Of a stretch of DNA of 64,000 nt, positions 19,331 to 28,449 are shown piece by piece (the first letter of the stretch is position 1; each line of letters begins with the position of its first letter). The notes under the pieces are model-generated. The model had not been told where the DNA came from. It did no database searches and saw nothing but the letters and a program-made list of their open reading frames with translations. This DNA comes from Paenibacillus sp. DCT19 (lineage in GTDB: Bacteria; Bacillota; Bacilli; Paenibacillales; Paenibacillaceae): the NCBI RefSeq assembly GCF_003268635.1, contig NZ_CP029639.1:6120001-6184000 (forward strand). The letters are read 5' to 3'. The position numbers were made by a program, and so were the translations under genes.

Positions 19331-19433
19331 GGTCTCTGACCTCCCGTCCTTTCTTATCATTTAAATTGTCGGATGTACTTGAGGTAACTACGTTTGCCGC
19401 AGAAGGGGGAGACTCCGGGGTGGCCGCTCCGAG

Positions 19434-19548
19434 AACGGATCGTTCTTTCGATCGCCGTTGTCCCCAGATTTCTTTGATTCCCCCTTATACTAAGGGAGAA
19501 ATCCGGGGACAAATGCGACCGCTCCGCTTCTACAGAATCGATTCCGTT
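19434..19548 (+). repeat. Dispersed palindromic repeat, copy 2
   Basis: The core TTGTCCCCAGATTTCTTTGA and the right arm AAATCCGGGGACAA match the other copies. The outer arms are diverged; AACGG pairs with CCGTT at the ends. It lies between cbiD and the 140-bp array, inside the transcribed part of the cobalamin operon. Confidence 0.7.
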
Positions 19549-19609
19549 CCCTCCGCTACCTCCTGCGTCTCTGGCACACTTCGTTAGTACAGTACATTCC
19601 TCCAGCCCT

Positions 19610-20290
19610 GATTTAAATGACTAAACCTGGGCTGGAGGGCGTTTGGGGTAACTATTCATTCACCGCTGCTAGAAGTTCGCGGTGAATGGAGTTACTAATC
19701 CATAGACCTTACTGCCATTTTAAACATGGCACGTAGAGACATTACAGCCATGGATTAAAGGCTCAACCTGGGCTGGAAGGCGTCTGGGTAACTATTCATT
19801 CACCGCTACTAGAAGTTCGCGGTGAATGGAGTTACTAATCCCTAGACCTTGCTGCCATTTTAAACATGGCACGTAGAGACATTACAGCCATGGATTAAAG
19901 GCTCAACCTGGGCTGGAAGGCGCCTGAGTAACTATTCATTCACCGCTACTAGAAGTTCGCGATGAATGGAGTTACTAATCCCTAGACCTTGCTGCCATTT
20001 TAACCATGGCACGTAGAGACATTACAGTCATGGATTGAAGGCTCAACCTGGGCTGGAAGGCGCCTGAGTAACTATTCATTCACCGCTACTAGAAGTTCGC
20101 GGTGAATGGAGTTACTAATCCATAGACCTTACTGCCATTTTAACCATGGCACGTAGAGACATTACAGCCATGGATTAAAGGCTCAACCTTGGCTGGAAGG
20201 CGCCTGGGTAACTATTCATTCACCGCTGCTAGAAGTTCGCGGTGAATGGAGTTACTAATTTACAAACCTGGCTAACACTTTAACCATGGC
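19610..20290. repeat. 140-bp tandem repeat array, about 4.7 units
   Basis: Units start at 19631, 19772, 19912, 20052 and 20192 (periods 141, 140, 140, 140; the last is partial and diverges after 20255). Each unit carries a hairpin (GTAACT with AGTTAC, and CATTCACCGC with GCGGTGAATG), a second hairpin (GCCAT, seven bases, ATGGC), and CCTGGGCTGGAAGG. Unit-to-unit identity is high, with paired differences (units 1 and 4 share CCATAGACCTTAC; 2 and 3 share CCCTAGACCTTGC). An extra hairpin (19599-19638, CCTCCAGCCC with its complement) spans the left edge. There is no coding frame. Confidence 0.9.
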
Positions 20291-20360
20291 GATAACTCGT
20301 TATTTCAAACTTTGTATTTGACGAAACAGTGAGTCGCCACGAGTAATTAAACAAGAACTA

Positions 20361-21011
20361 TTAGGATTTCATTGCCATGATTGAGATTGCGTTGAGGGCA
20401 GCGACGACGATGGTACTGCCGCCTTTGCGGCCAATATTCGTGATAAACGGAATATCCAGCTTGCGCAGCTCGTCCTTCGACTCAGCAGCGGACACGAATC
20501 CTACAGGCATACCAATGATCAAGCCTGGCTTCGCTTCGCCTTCTTTAACCAGACGGATCAGTTCCAGCAGTGCAGTTGGTGCATTACCAATCGCATAGAT
20601 TCCACCTTCGTAGGCTTGAGTGGCTTTACGCGTAGAGATAATGGCACGCGTTGTATTTAACCGTTTCGCTTCCTCCATCACGTCTGGATCAGAGATATGT
20701 ACATGCACGTCTCCGCCGAAGCTGCGAATACGGTCTTTGCTCACTCCCGCTTGAATCATCTGTACATCGGCAATGACGGATTGACCAGCACGCAGTGCTG
20801 CAATCCCGGCTTGGATTGCATCAGGGTGAAATACCATGCTCCGGCCCAGTTCAAAGTCAGCAGATGCGTGAATGACACGTTGCACGACTGGGTACTGCTC
20901 GTCCGTGAACGGATGCTCGCCCAGCTCCTCGGTGATCATCTCGAAGCTTTTTCCTTCAATTTCCTGCGGCTGTACTGTCAGCGGTTTGAAATCTGTTTTG
21001 AAATCCATCAT
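20361..21011 (-). CDS. cbiC: Cobalt-precorrin-8 methylmutase CbiC (216 aa)
   Basis: This enzyme moves the C11 methyl to C12 to give cobyrinate. RVIHASADFEL contains the catalytic His, and IIGMPVGFVSAAESK plus NIGRKGGSTIVVAALNA are family signatures. AGGAGT precedes the start. It follows cbiJ by 117 bases and is followed by the repeat-filled gap before cbiD. Confidence 0.94.
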   Translation of the reverse strand: MMDFKTDFKPLTVQPQEIEGKSFEMITEELGEHPFTDEQYPVVQRVIHASADFELGRSMVFHPDAIQAGIAALRAGQSVIADVQMIQAGVSKDRIRSFGGDVHVHISDPDVMEEAKRLNTTRAIISTRKATQAYEGGIYAIGNAPTALLELIRLVKEGEAKPGLIIGMPVGFVSAAESKDELRKLDIPFITNIGRKGGSTIVVAALNAISIMAMKS

Positions 21012-21096
21012 GTACTCACTCCTATAAAGGGATTATGAAATTCATTCATTTAAAATTAAATTTTGAAAATTTGGACTATATGTGCGTAATCAAAAG

Positions 21097-21117
21097 CGGA
21101 CTTTTTGAACAAGCTCT
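21097..21117 (-). repeat. Short intergenic motif (GTTCAAAAAGTCCG type), copy 2
   Basis: On the minus strand it reads AGAGCTTGTTCAAAAAGTCC, then GCTTTTGATTACG. It lies between cbiJ and cbiC. Confidence 0.4.
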
Positions 21118-21128
21118 GTATGTGCGGA

Positions 21129-21899
21129 TTATGGCACCAGTACACGGCTCAGCTCACTTAGTACACCATCAAATTCATCAAATACCGTTCCAAACTCCGC
21201 CTCAGGGCGTGAGATCAGCACCACATGAATGCCCAGTTCTAACGCAGATTGGATTTTCTCATCAACGGCTCCGGTTTTGCCGCTTTCCTTGGTGACCATA
21301 ACGGTTGTGGCATAGTGCTTGTACAACGCTTCATTCATCTCACGTGAAAATGGCCCCTGCATCGCAATAATATTGCGCTGTTCCATCCCTAGCTCATTGC
21401 ATTTCTCCATATTATCGAGACGCGGAAGCATGCGAGCAACGAGACGAATATCCGGATCTCCAAGCAGATGCTTCGTGAAAATTTGTAGCGTCTTGCTACC
21501 CGTCGTTAGCATGACAGAGCCTTTAAGCTCCTTCGCTTTTAACGCCGCTTCATCATACGAAGAAACCACATGTAACAACGGATGATCGTCGTAGGCAAGT
21601 CCTGTACGCTCGTAACGAATGTATGGAATGCCTGCTTGTTTGGCCGCCTCCATTGCATTGGCATGTGCCTCTTCAGCAAATGGATGGCTCGCGTCTACAA
21701 TGGCTCGACTTCCTTGGTTTTGCACCAGTTCTACCATCGCTGGAATCGTCAAACGACCTGTACGTACCGGCAAACCTGCCTCAGACAGACTATTCGCCGC
21801 GCTCTCTGTCACCACAGATGTCAGTACCTCTGTACCTTGCTGCTGAATTTGTAATGCGAGCTCCCGCGCATCGCTTGTTCCACATAACATGAAGATCAT
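21129..21899 (-). CDS. cbiJ: Cobalt-precorrin-6A reductase CbiJ (256 aa)
   Basis: The NAD(P)H-dependent enzyme reduces one double bond of the ring. MIFMLCGTSDARELALQI, DASHPFAEEAHANAMEA and LTTGSKTLQIF are family motifs, and VTKESGKTGAVDEKI closes the active site region. Start and cbiX stop overlap by four bases (ATGA). Confidence 0.92.
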   Translation of the reverse strand: MIFMLCGTSDARELALQIQQQGTEVLTSVVTESAANSLSEAGLPVRTGRLTIPAMVELVQNQGSRAIVDASHPFAEEAHANAMEAAKQAGIPYIRYERTGLAYDDHPLLHVVSSYDEAALKAKELKGSVMLTTGSKTLQIFTKHLLGDPDIRLVARMLPRLDNMEKCNELGMEQRNIIAMQGPFSREMNEALYKHYATTVMVTKESGKTGAVDEKIQSALELGIHVVLISRPEAEFGTVFDEFDGVLSELSRVLVP

Positions 21900-23155
21900 G
21901 AGCCCTTCACCTGCTCCTCCGCTACAGCAATCTGTGCGTTAGTTGTCGTCTCATCTGCTCCGGCAGGCGAAGGCGCATCAACGTGGTGACCCGTAATAAT
22001 TTCTTGTTCGTGATGAGTATGATGTAACTCGCCATCGTGATCGTGATGGAAATCGGGCGCCAACTTCTGACCAGCGTTATCAATATTCTTCTCGTGTTCA
22101 TCTACCGCATGCAGATGCAGATGCTCATGGTGCTCATGAGTGTGATCGTGAGCATGTCCATGATCGTGTGCGTGATCATGGGTCTCTTCGTGATGATGTG
22201 TATGCACATGATCATGGTGATGATGGTCATGCCCGTGATCGTGATGATGGTGATCATGGTCATGGTGATGATCGTGGTCGTGGTCGTGATCATGATCGTG
22301 GTGATGATGGTGATGTTTCGCCGCTTCCAGTCTGAACTGGCAATTGTCACAGTTGGCAGCTACACGTCCATTTAAGCCTTCGTTGGCTCGCTCCAGTACC
22401 ACTTCCACCAATTGTGGATGTAAACCGAAATATCCTCCGATCTCCACCTGAACATCTGGATGTGCTGCTGCGAATTCTGCAGTCATCTCATCAATACGTT
22501 TAATAAGCACACCTGTGAACAGGAAATACGGCATCACGATAATTTTTTTGGCTCCAAGCAGAAGGCAACGTTGCAGTCCATCCGGGAAGGAAGGCTGCGT
22601 TACACCGATGAAGCTGCTCTCTGCCCACTTGTAGGGCAACTTCTCCCACAACATACGAGTCATTTTGAAAAAGTCACTATTCGCATCAGGGTCACTACTG
22701 CCGCGTCCAAGCACCAGGATTGCAGTCTCTTCATCGGTTGCAACCGGTGCAGTCGCTACAGCCGTTCCCCCGCCGGAATTTGCAGATACAGGCTGTGCTT
22801 CCTTCAAACGGGTTTGCATAATCTGAATGACCTTCTCGTGCACACCGATCGGACGTCCATAGATGAATTCCACTTGCTGATAACGCGCTTTGGCGCGGTC
22901 AATGGCATTTGGAATATCGATTTTGGCATGACCCGCTGCAAACAAAATAATCGGTACAAGCACAACGCGAGTCGCACCCTTTTCTACACATGCCGTTACG
23001 CCTTGAGCAATACCTGGTTTAGCCAACTCCAAAAAACAAGTTTCCACAATCGTATTCTCAGGTGCTCTCTCTGCCACCGAGTTTGCAAACTCCATTAACT
23101 CCCGGTTTCCCTCAGGATCACGGCTACCATGCCCCACCAGTAATATCGCATTCAT
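21896..23155 (-). CDS. cbiX: Sirohydrochlorin cobaltochelatase CbiX with long His-rich tail (419 aa)
   Basis: CbiX inserts cobalt into sirohydrochlorin, the entry step of the anaerobic route. VGHGSRDPEG contains His9 and FAAGHAKIDIP contains His76, the metal-chelating pair; a second, degenerate chelatase repeat follows from residue 145 (LGRGSSDPDANS). CDNC (269-272) resembles the cysteine motif reported to hold an Fe-S cluster in Bacillus CbiX. Residues 281-392 are overwhelmingly His/Asp and include a run of six His, a probable cobalt store or metal buffer. GGGAGG precedes the start. Confidence 0.93.
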   Translation of the reverse strand: MNAILLVGHGSRDPEGNRELMEFANSVAERAPENTIVETCFLELAKPGIAQGVTACVEKGATRVVLVPIILFAAGHAKIDIPNAIDRAKARYQQVEFIYGRPIGVHEKVIQIMQTRLKEAQPVSANSGGGTAVATAPVATDEETAILVLGRGSSDPDANSDFFKMTRMLWEKLPYKWAESSFIGVTQPSFPDGLQRCLLLGAKKIIVMPYFLFTGVLIKRIDEMTAEFAAAHPDVQVEIGGYFGLHPQLVEVVLERANEGLNGRVAANCDNCQFRLEAAKHHHHHHDHDHDHDHDHHHDHDHHHHDHGHDHHHHDHVHTHHHEETHDHAHDHGHAHDHTHEHHEHLHLHAVDEHEKNIDNAGQKLAPDFHHDHDGELHHTHHEQEIITGHHVDAPSPAGADETTTNAQIAVAEEQVKGS

Positions 23156-23320
23156 CTCCGGTTAATTCCTCCCCAGCCTGATCTTCAGATCTAGGCATCT
23201 CATCAATTCGTATTTGTATTCCATTCATCGCACATCGCCAATCGCATGTTTCTGAAAAATAGACCTTTTTCATAACACACACATATAGCCTTGTGAGTTC
23301 TTGTCTGTTTGCGCAGAAGA

Positions 23321-25252
23321 CTAGTCACCACAGATTGGATTAACTTCCACCGTAACGGGTGCATCCACATGACGGAAGCCTTGAATCACGCCAACACGTT
23401 TGAAAAATTTATGAAAACGCTCATTCGGATGTCCTTTTTCCCGATACTCCGCGACAATCCGTTCCACGATGCCACCAATCTCATCCCCCTTAATGCCTTC
23501 AGCCACAGGTTGTGCAGGGTGAGCATTACGTCCAAACTTCTTACCGCCAAGGAACAGGTCATACCCGCCTTTGCGATACACAATTCCGATATCTTCAAGC
23601 ACCGCACCATAACAAGCCATTCCGCAGCCATTGAGGGCAACGCTTGTTTTCTTCGGAGCATTCAACCCGCCAATAACGGCCTGCAAATGATTAGCCATCG
23701 GCACAGCATCATCTTTCTCCATATCGCAGAAGTCACAAGCCTTCACTTTAATGACATCCCCGATCGGGACTACGATAAAATTGGCTGCGCGCAGCTCATC
23801 TACGAGCTGATCCGGCTCAAAGGTTGGCACACGCAATATAATCTGGTGCTCTGGTGTATACTCCAGCTCCCCATCCTCACTCGCGCACTGTGCGAGCAAT
23901 GCCATCTGCGCGGCAGTGAACTTCTTATTGCCGACGCCAGGCGATACGCCAACTTCGAACAACGGCGGCTTCTGCCCTGGTGCGGGCGCAGTGCGCACCG
24001 CCGTTGCGCCTGCGGCCTGCGGTGCATGGCCAGCCACGCCAGGCGCAGCAGGCGCCGCGTCCAGCCAGCGGCGAGCGGACTCGCCCGCCAGGGCACCGCC
24101 TACCGCGAGCCGCGTTAGCGCTTCCGCCGCCAGCTCAGCGGCACCCGCTTGCGGCGAAGCAACCGCTGCGCGCTGCGCGGCTTCTGCCGGCGCTGACGTT
24201 GGCCGCTCGCCAGCGAGCACGGCGGTGCCGCCGCCAGCCGGGTGCGATGCCTGCGCAGCAGAGGCTCCTGCACCGGCAGGCGGCTGGCTCTGCGGAGCTG
24301 GGCCTGTTCCGGCGCTCACGCCGGGCATGGCTGGCTCCGCCTGGAGCTTCGCGGCTTGCGCTTCGCGAGCCGCGTCCGCGCCCGCTGCCTCACCGGAGGT
24401 GGCAGCGCGGGCTTCTCTTGCGCCGAGCGACCATGGCTCGGCTTCGGTGCGAAGTCGCTCATGAGGTCTGAGCGACTGTTCCGTGGTATTCAGCGTATAT
24501 TTGCGCTGATACCCACGAGGAGTGACCATGAGCCCTTCGTACATCATGGTCGAAGAGTTACCGATGATCACGGTGGTCAGCATCCCGATATCATGGTTAA
24601 GCATGTCCTCCAGGGTAGTCATAACAACGTCCTGACGATCCCGATAGGCGCTTTTCACCAATCCAACCGGAGTTTGGGGATCACGGTAACGAAGCAGCAT
24701 TTCCTGCGTCTCGACAATTTGGCGTGTTCTGCGCCCACTGCGCGGGTTATAGAGTGCAATGACAAAGTCCGCTGACGCCGCTGCTTCGACCCGGCGAATA
24801 ATCGTTTCCCATGGGGTAAGATGATCACTTAAGCTGATCGTACACGCATCATGCATCACCGGTGCACCAAGCAGAGAAGCACAGGAATTAATAGCCGATA
24901 CGCCTGGAATCACTTCAACGGCAACACCGCTCTCAGGTTTCCATCCCTGCTCCATCAATACCTCATAGACTAGACCTGCCATACCATATACACCGGCGTC
25001 ACCACTGGAGATTACCGCAACAATTTTGCCCATTTCGGCCTGCCTAACCGCTTCTTGAGCCCGGCTTACTTCCTCTGTCATCCCCGTCCGCACGATCGCT
25101 TGTCCGTTCAACAACGGCCGAATGAGATCGACATACGTGTTGTAGCCGATGATAACCTCGCTCTCCTGAAGCGCCTCCAGTGCACGATTCGTAATATGTT
25201 CCATCGCGCCTGGGCCAAATCCGATGACCAGCAACTTACCTTGACCTTGCAT
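23321..25252 (-). CDS. cbiH: CbiH60-type precorrin-3B C17-methyltransferase fused to an Fe-S domain (643 aa)
   Basis: Residues 1-245 are the ring-contracting C17 methylase (IGFGPGAMEHIT, SSGDAGVYGMAG, IPGVSAINSCASLLGAP). Residues about 430-643 are a sulfite/nitrite reductase-like half with Cys506/Cys509 and Cys543/Cys547, as in B. megaterium CbiH60, which carries a [4Fe-4S] cluster. The two parts are separated by an unusual linker (about 275-430) made mostly of Ala, Gly, Pro and Glu, with DNA far more GC-rich than its surroundings. Its start has GGAGG and it is the first gene after the riboswitch. Confidence 0.92.
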   Translation of the reverse strand: MQGQGKLLVIGFGPGAMEHITNRALEALQESEVIIGYNTYVDLIRPLLNGQAIVRTGMTEEVSRAQEAVRQAEMGKIVAVISSGDAGVYGMAGLVYEVLMEQGWKPESGVAVEVIPGVSAINSCASLLGAPVMHDACTISLSDHLTPWETIIRRVEAAASADFVIALYNPRSGRRTRQIVETQEMLLRYRDPQTPVGLVKSAYRDRQDVVMTTLEDMLNHDIGMLTTVIIGNSSTMMYEGLMVTPRGYQRKYTLNTTEQSLRPHERLRTEAEPWSLGAREARAATSGEAAGADAAREAQAAKLQAEPAMPGVSAGTGPAPQSQPPAGAGASAAQASHPAGGGTAVLAGERPTSAPAEAAQRAAVASPQAGAAELAAEALTRLAVGGALAGESARRWLDAAPAAPGVAGHAPQAAGATAVRTAPAPGQKPPLFEVGVSPGVGNKKFTAAQMALLAQCASEDGELEYTPEHQIILRVPTFEPDQLVDELRAANFIVVPIGDVIKVKACDFCDMEKDDAVPMANHLQAVIGGLNAPKKTSVALNGCGMACYGAVLEDIGIVYRKGGYDLFLGGKKFGRNAHPAQPVAEGIKGDEIGGIVERIVAEYREKGHPNERFHKFFKRVGVIQGFRHVDAPVTVEVNPICGD

Positions 25253-25405
25253 CGCTTTTCCTCCTCCATCACCCTAAATAAACCTGCACATTCTACAATT
25301 CCGTTTTCAGCGTCTTCTATATAAATAGGCTTAATCAAGCAGCGTTTTGTTCAAAAATGGATAAATGCATTCGACCAACAACGATTCTCATAATAATCTC
25401 TCAAA

Positions 25406-25438
25406 ATCAAAAAATCCCATCCTACAATCGGATGGGAT
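25406..25438 (-). terminator. Terminator in the riboswitch expression platform
   Basis: On the minus strand ATCCCATCC, seven bases, GGATGGGAT and then TTTTTTGATTTT. It lies about 160 bases past the riboswitch core and 150 before cbiH, so it is the likely ligand-controlled stop. A second GC-rich hairpin (CAGGCG with CGCCTG near 25533-25556) lies between. Confidence 0.75.
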
Positions 25439-25598
25439 ACGTATGTACGTACACTCAAGAAAACAACCACAAGACATAATGCGAAGAGCACCGTCCAGTT
25501 GTTGAATACGCCAAATAAAAGGCCTATCAGGCGAACCGTCTGTCCGCCTGTTTCCTGATTATTCGTACACCACTCCTTTCCGCGAAGGGTTTGGTGAC

Positions 25599-25772
25599 AC
25601 ATGCAAGGTAGGTCTCCTGGCTCTGGATCATTAGCTTCTTCTTCTGCCTTCCCCGAATGACGAGTGACATCAACCAAAAAAGAGCTTCACCATTACAGTG
25701 GCGGGACCGCTCGGGATTTGCACCCGATTCCCTGTTATCTCTTGCCTGACGCAAGAGCACCTTGCTTGTTTT
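25599..25772 (-). promoter_or_regulatory. Cobalamin riboswitch upstream of the cbi operon
   Basis: The minus strand has the class consensus in order: AACAGGGAATC, GGTGCAAATCC, GGTCCCGCCACTGTAA, and GAGCCAGGAGACCTACCTTG (conserved B12-box region). Binding of adenosylcobalamin is expected to reduce expression of the ten-gene operon. The AAGGTGCTCTTGCG stem pairs at the 5' end. Spacing and motifs are canonical. Confidence 0.96.
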
Positions 25773-25914
25773 CATATATGAGCATAATGTGAATAATTTG
25801 TTTTTATCATAACATCGCTTCGGAAAAAATGTCCATGTTTAAGATATGAATGTACCAGCTACCTTTCTTCTGTTTTATTCGGAGTTATTCAGGGTGTATC
25901 CACTTGAAAACAGC

Positions 25915-25944
25915 AAAAATCCTGACCCAAAAATGGATCAGGAT
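25915..25944 (-). terminator. Terminator of hemD
   Basis: On the minus strand ATCCTGATCC, loop, GGGTCAGGAT with one mismatch, then TTTTTG. It lies about 80 bases past the hemD stop. Confidence 0.6.
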
Positions 25945-26022
25945 AACATGTACATTTCTTATGCATGGTACGATCTTTATGCCAATAGACCGTTTAGTGC
26001 ACCTATTTTTATCGAGTGTCGC

Positions 26023-26847
26023 CTAAGCTTTGTCCACGTTTGCGGCAGCATAATAACGTCCTAGCTCCACAATTAGGGCACCCATCTTCTCTTCTTCGGG
26101 CACAACAAGTGCCTCAATGCCTTCTTCCCGCATCGCATTCGCCGTAACTTTACCTACAGAAGCAGGAATGACCCCTTCACGAAAGGCTTTCAGCATCTCT
26201 TCCAGCTTTCCTTGGGATGTAGCGTATGCCGTCAAAAAGCGAACCTGGGGTCCACTTGTAAAAGCTACCGCATTAACTTCATGGTTCACAATCTCATTCA
26301 ATAGCAGTTCTAGTTCATGATCCTCTGGAGGGACATGGCGGTAAGGCAGCACTTGTCGAACCTCTGCACCCTGTTCTTGCAGCCAGTTTACCAGCTTTGG
26401 TGCTGTCTCACCATGTAGCTGCAATATAACCTTTTTTCCAGCAAGATCATGTGGCTCCAATTCCCGAATTAATCCATCTGTACTGCCATCATCATCCCGA
26501 ACTAACGGATTCAGCTTACGTTTGCGAAGTGCATTCACCGTCTTGTATCCACGTGCGGCAATAGAAGATTCCGATAGCGAGTCCAACAATTGTCCCGCAA
26601 TCTCCATATCCTCCGCCATATCAAATAGCGCATCCAATCCCATACCCGTAGTCAGTACAGCCCAATCCGGTGGATCAGAGATCCAGGATACCAGACCATC
26701 GCGAATATTCCGATCATCCAAAAACACCGTTCCCTGTGCAGGTCGCACGAGTGGGACTCCGCCCATTTTCTCTACTAATATAGACATTTCTTTGGATTTG
26801 CGTGGTCCTGTAAGTGCTACACGTATGCCTGCCAAATGTTGAGCCAT
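26023..26847 (-). CDS. hemD: Uroporphyrinogen-III synthase HemD (274 aa)
   Basis: The ATG at 26847 has GGGGGA seven bases upstream and begins MAQHLAGIRVALTGPR; a frame extension to 26934 is unlikely. The protein has the two-lobed synthase layout with LTTGMGLDALF and AVAFTSGPQVRFL in place of the family's substrate loops and a Thr-rich cleft. It makes uroporphyrinogen III, the shared precursor of heme, siroheme and cobalamin. It stands apart from the riboswitch operon, with its own terminator. Confidence 0.85.
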   Translation of the reverse strand: MAQHLAGIRVALTGPRKSKEMSILVEKMGGVPLVRPAQGTVFLDDRNIRDGLVSWISDPPDWAVLTTGMGLDALFDMAEDMEIAGQLLDSLSESSIAARGYKTVNALRKRKLNPLVRDDDGSTDGLIRELEPHDLAGKKVILQLHGETAPKLVNWLQEQGAEVRQVLPYRHVPPEDHELELLLNEIVNHEVNAVAFTSGPQVRFLTAYATSQGKLEEMLKAFREGVIPASVGKVTANAMREEGIEALVVPEEEKMGALIVELGRYYAAANVDKA

Positions 26848-26979
26848 TCCAAGTTCCCCCAGTTCGTTCAGCCGAACGTTCTTCAGTCTGACTACAGTAT
26901 ACAGGGTAGTTCTGTAGAGGGAAACCTCGTTCATGCTATTTGGTGCATACTCAGCTATAACGTTTTTTTATGAATTGGA

Positions 26980-28181
26980 TCAGGAAGGCTGAAGCTCTCC
27001 CGCTTGACCATCTGTACCCTCATCACTTTTTTTCTGATCTTTCGAAGTGGATTCTTTTGAATCCGACGTTTGCTTATATCCTCCACTGCTGCCACTCTGC
27101 TTAGCCGCGGAATGTTGTCGATCTTGCTTGCGAGGGTGCAGAAACAGAAATATTAGAATCGGCAACAACACCTCAAACAAAATGGCAACCCACGTCCATT
27201 CTCTTGTAAATCGAAAGAGTTGGACTGCATTACGGAAAAACCAGAACGCGCACACAAAACCGAGCAAAGCAATCGGCCCAGTCAACACTTTACCGGACAC
27301 TTTCGGAATCATTCGTTTCATCCCCCAGCAGATAAAATAGAGATCAAACGCAATTTTCGTAATCATGGTTGGTAGCGTTGCTGCGGCTAGTGCTAGATCG
27401 AAACGATCAAGGAAATCACTCACTTGCAACTGCCTTGCTAATTCATACGAAGGGTATACCAGCCTTGATGCAATAGGAACCCCGATCGATGTGATCGTTT
27501 CAACCAAGATCAGCATCATTAGGAGCGCTGCAATCATCACTCCCCAGAACACCGATTTGAAGCGAAAGTCACTACCTTTCACAACAAACGGCAATGCAAC
27601 CATCTCTCCAAAAAAGGACATGATATACCAACTTCCCTTGCCAACCCGGCCATATCGATATCAAAATAAGGCATCAGATTATCCAGGTCAATCTGCTGAA
27701 TAAGCATGAAGGGAACGATGATGGAGTTCACCAGAAATAACGTGATATACAGCTCCGACATTCCGATCAGCGAACCCAGCCCACCCCTCACAATAAATAC
27801 AACCATGACCATCAGCGACAGGATGATAATGGATATTGGTGTAGTCTCCAGCAAGGTAATACTAACGTAGTCACCTATTAATCGAATATCCCGAGCGAAT
27901 ACAAAAAGGAAAAACACAATATACAGTAGAGCCAGGACCCGACCCATAAACGGATGTCGTACAACTAAGGATTCAAACAGATCCTGATTCGGAAATCGTC
28001 GCTGGACACGGCTCAACATCCAAAGCACAGAAATCATCACCAAAAACACGGGAATATAGGACAGATACGCATGCTGTTCAGCATAATAAATCGCCTGTGC
28101 ATGCGGCTGTATCAATGTGGTTGTGATGCTAAGCAGCATGACCAGCAGAATCAGTTGACGATGGGTGACTGCCTGATTCAT
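26980..28181 (-). pseudogene. gerKB: GerKB-type spore germination permease subunit, single frameshift
   Basis: The B-subunit of a nutrient germinant receptor, an amino acid/polyamine-permease-like protein with about 10 TM helices. The frame breaks after FDIDMAG at GGG (27645-27647). Adding one G gives GVGKGSWYIMSFFGEM and rejoins the second half, which ends in a Ser/Lys-rich tail; the restored length is 400 residues. The tail after residue 360 is longer and more polar than usual. It is the last gene of the A-C-D-B-type operon. Confidence 0.85.
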
Positions 28182-28227
28182 AACATGTCTCCTTTCTTGC
28201 GGGAATGATCATCCCGCTCGGAATCGA

Positions 28228-28449
28228 TTAGGGTAATGGCAGCCAGTGTTGAATGAAGTGGGTTAGCCATACCGTAACGAAGAACGTTTTGCTTAAATGG
28301 GTGACATAGAAAAAGATCCCTGTACTAAACCCAATGATGGTGTACGATATCCAGCGATTAATCGCTGCCGCCTGCTTCAGATGTTTGAAGTCCATCCAGA
28401 GCACAAGAATAACCATGAACAAATAGGTGAAGAGTAGTGGTCTAATCAT
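28228..28449 (-). CDS. Small two-TM germinant receptor D-subunit-like protein (73 aa)
   Basis: The ATG at 28449 (MIRPLLFTYLF) lies inside the gerKC stop, with GAGGAGG upstream. Two hydrophobic helices (about 3-20 and 36-60) with short charged loops match the size and topology of the two-TM D subunits known next to germinant receptor operons in Bacillus species. No sequence signature settles it, so the call rests on size, topology and position between gerKC and gerKB. Confidence 0.6.
   Translation of the reverse strand: MIRPLLFTYLFMVILVLWMDFKHLKQAAAINRWISYTIIGFSTGIFFYVTHLSKTFFVTVWLTHFIQHWLPLP

Noticed and set aside
19610..20290. CRISPR array
   Set aside because: The repeated unit is 140 bp with no short repeat plus unique spacer pattern, and no cas genes are present.
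22037..22375. Met/Val-rich plus-strand ORF opposite cbiX
   Set aside because: It is the antisense of His/Asp codons (ATG/GTG from CAT/CAC); artefact of the His-rich tail.
23916..24471. Long plus-strand frames opposite cbiH
   Set aside because: They are produced by the GC-rich linker of CbiH60; no ribosome binding site, and the minus frame has clear domains.
25351..25677. Protein-coding gene over the cobalamin riboswitch
   Set aside because: The frame reads through the conserved riboswitch core and terminator; no start with a site.
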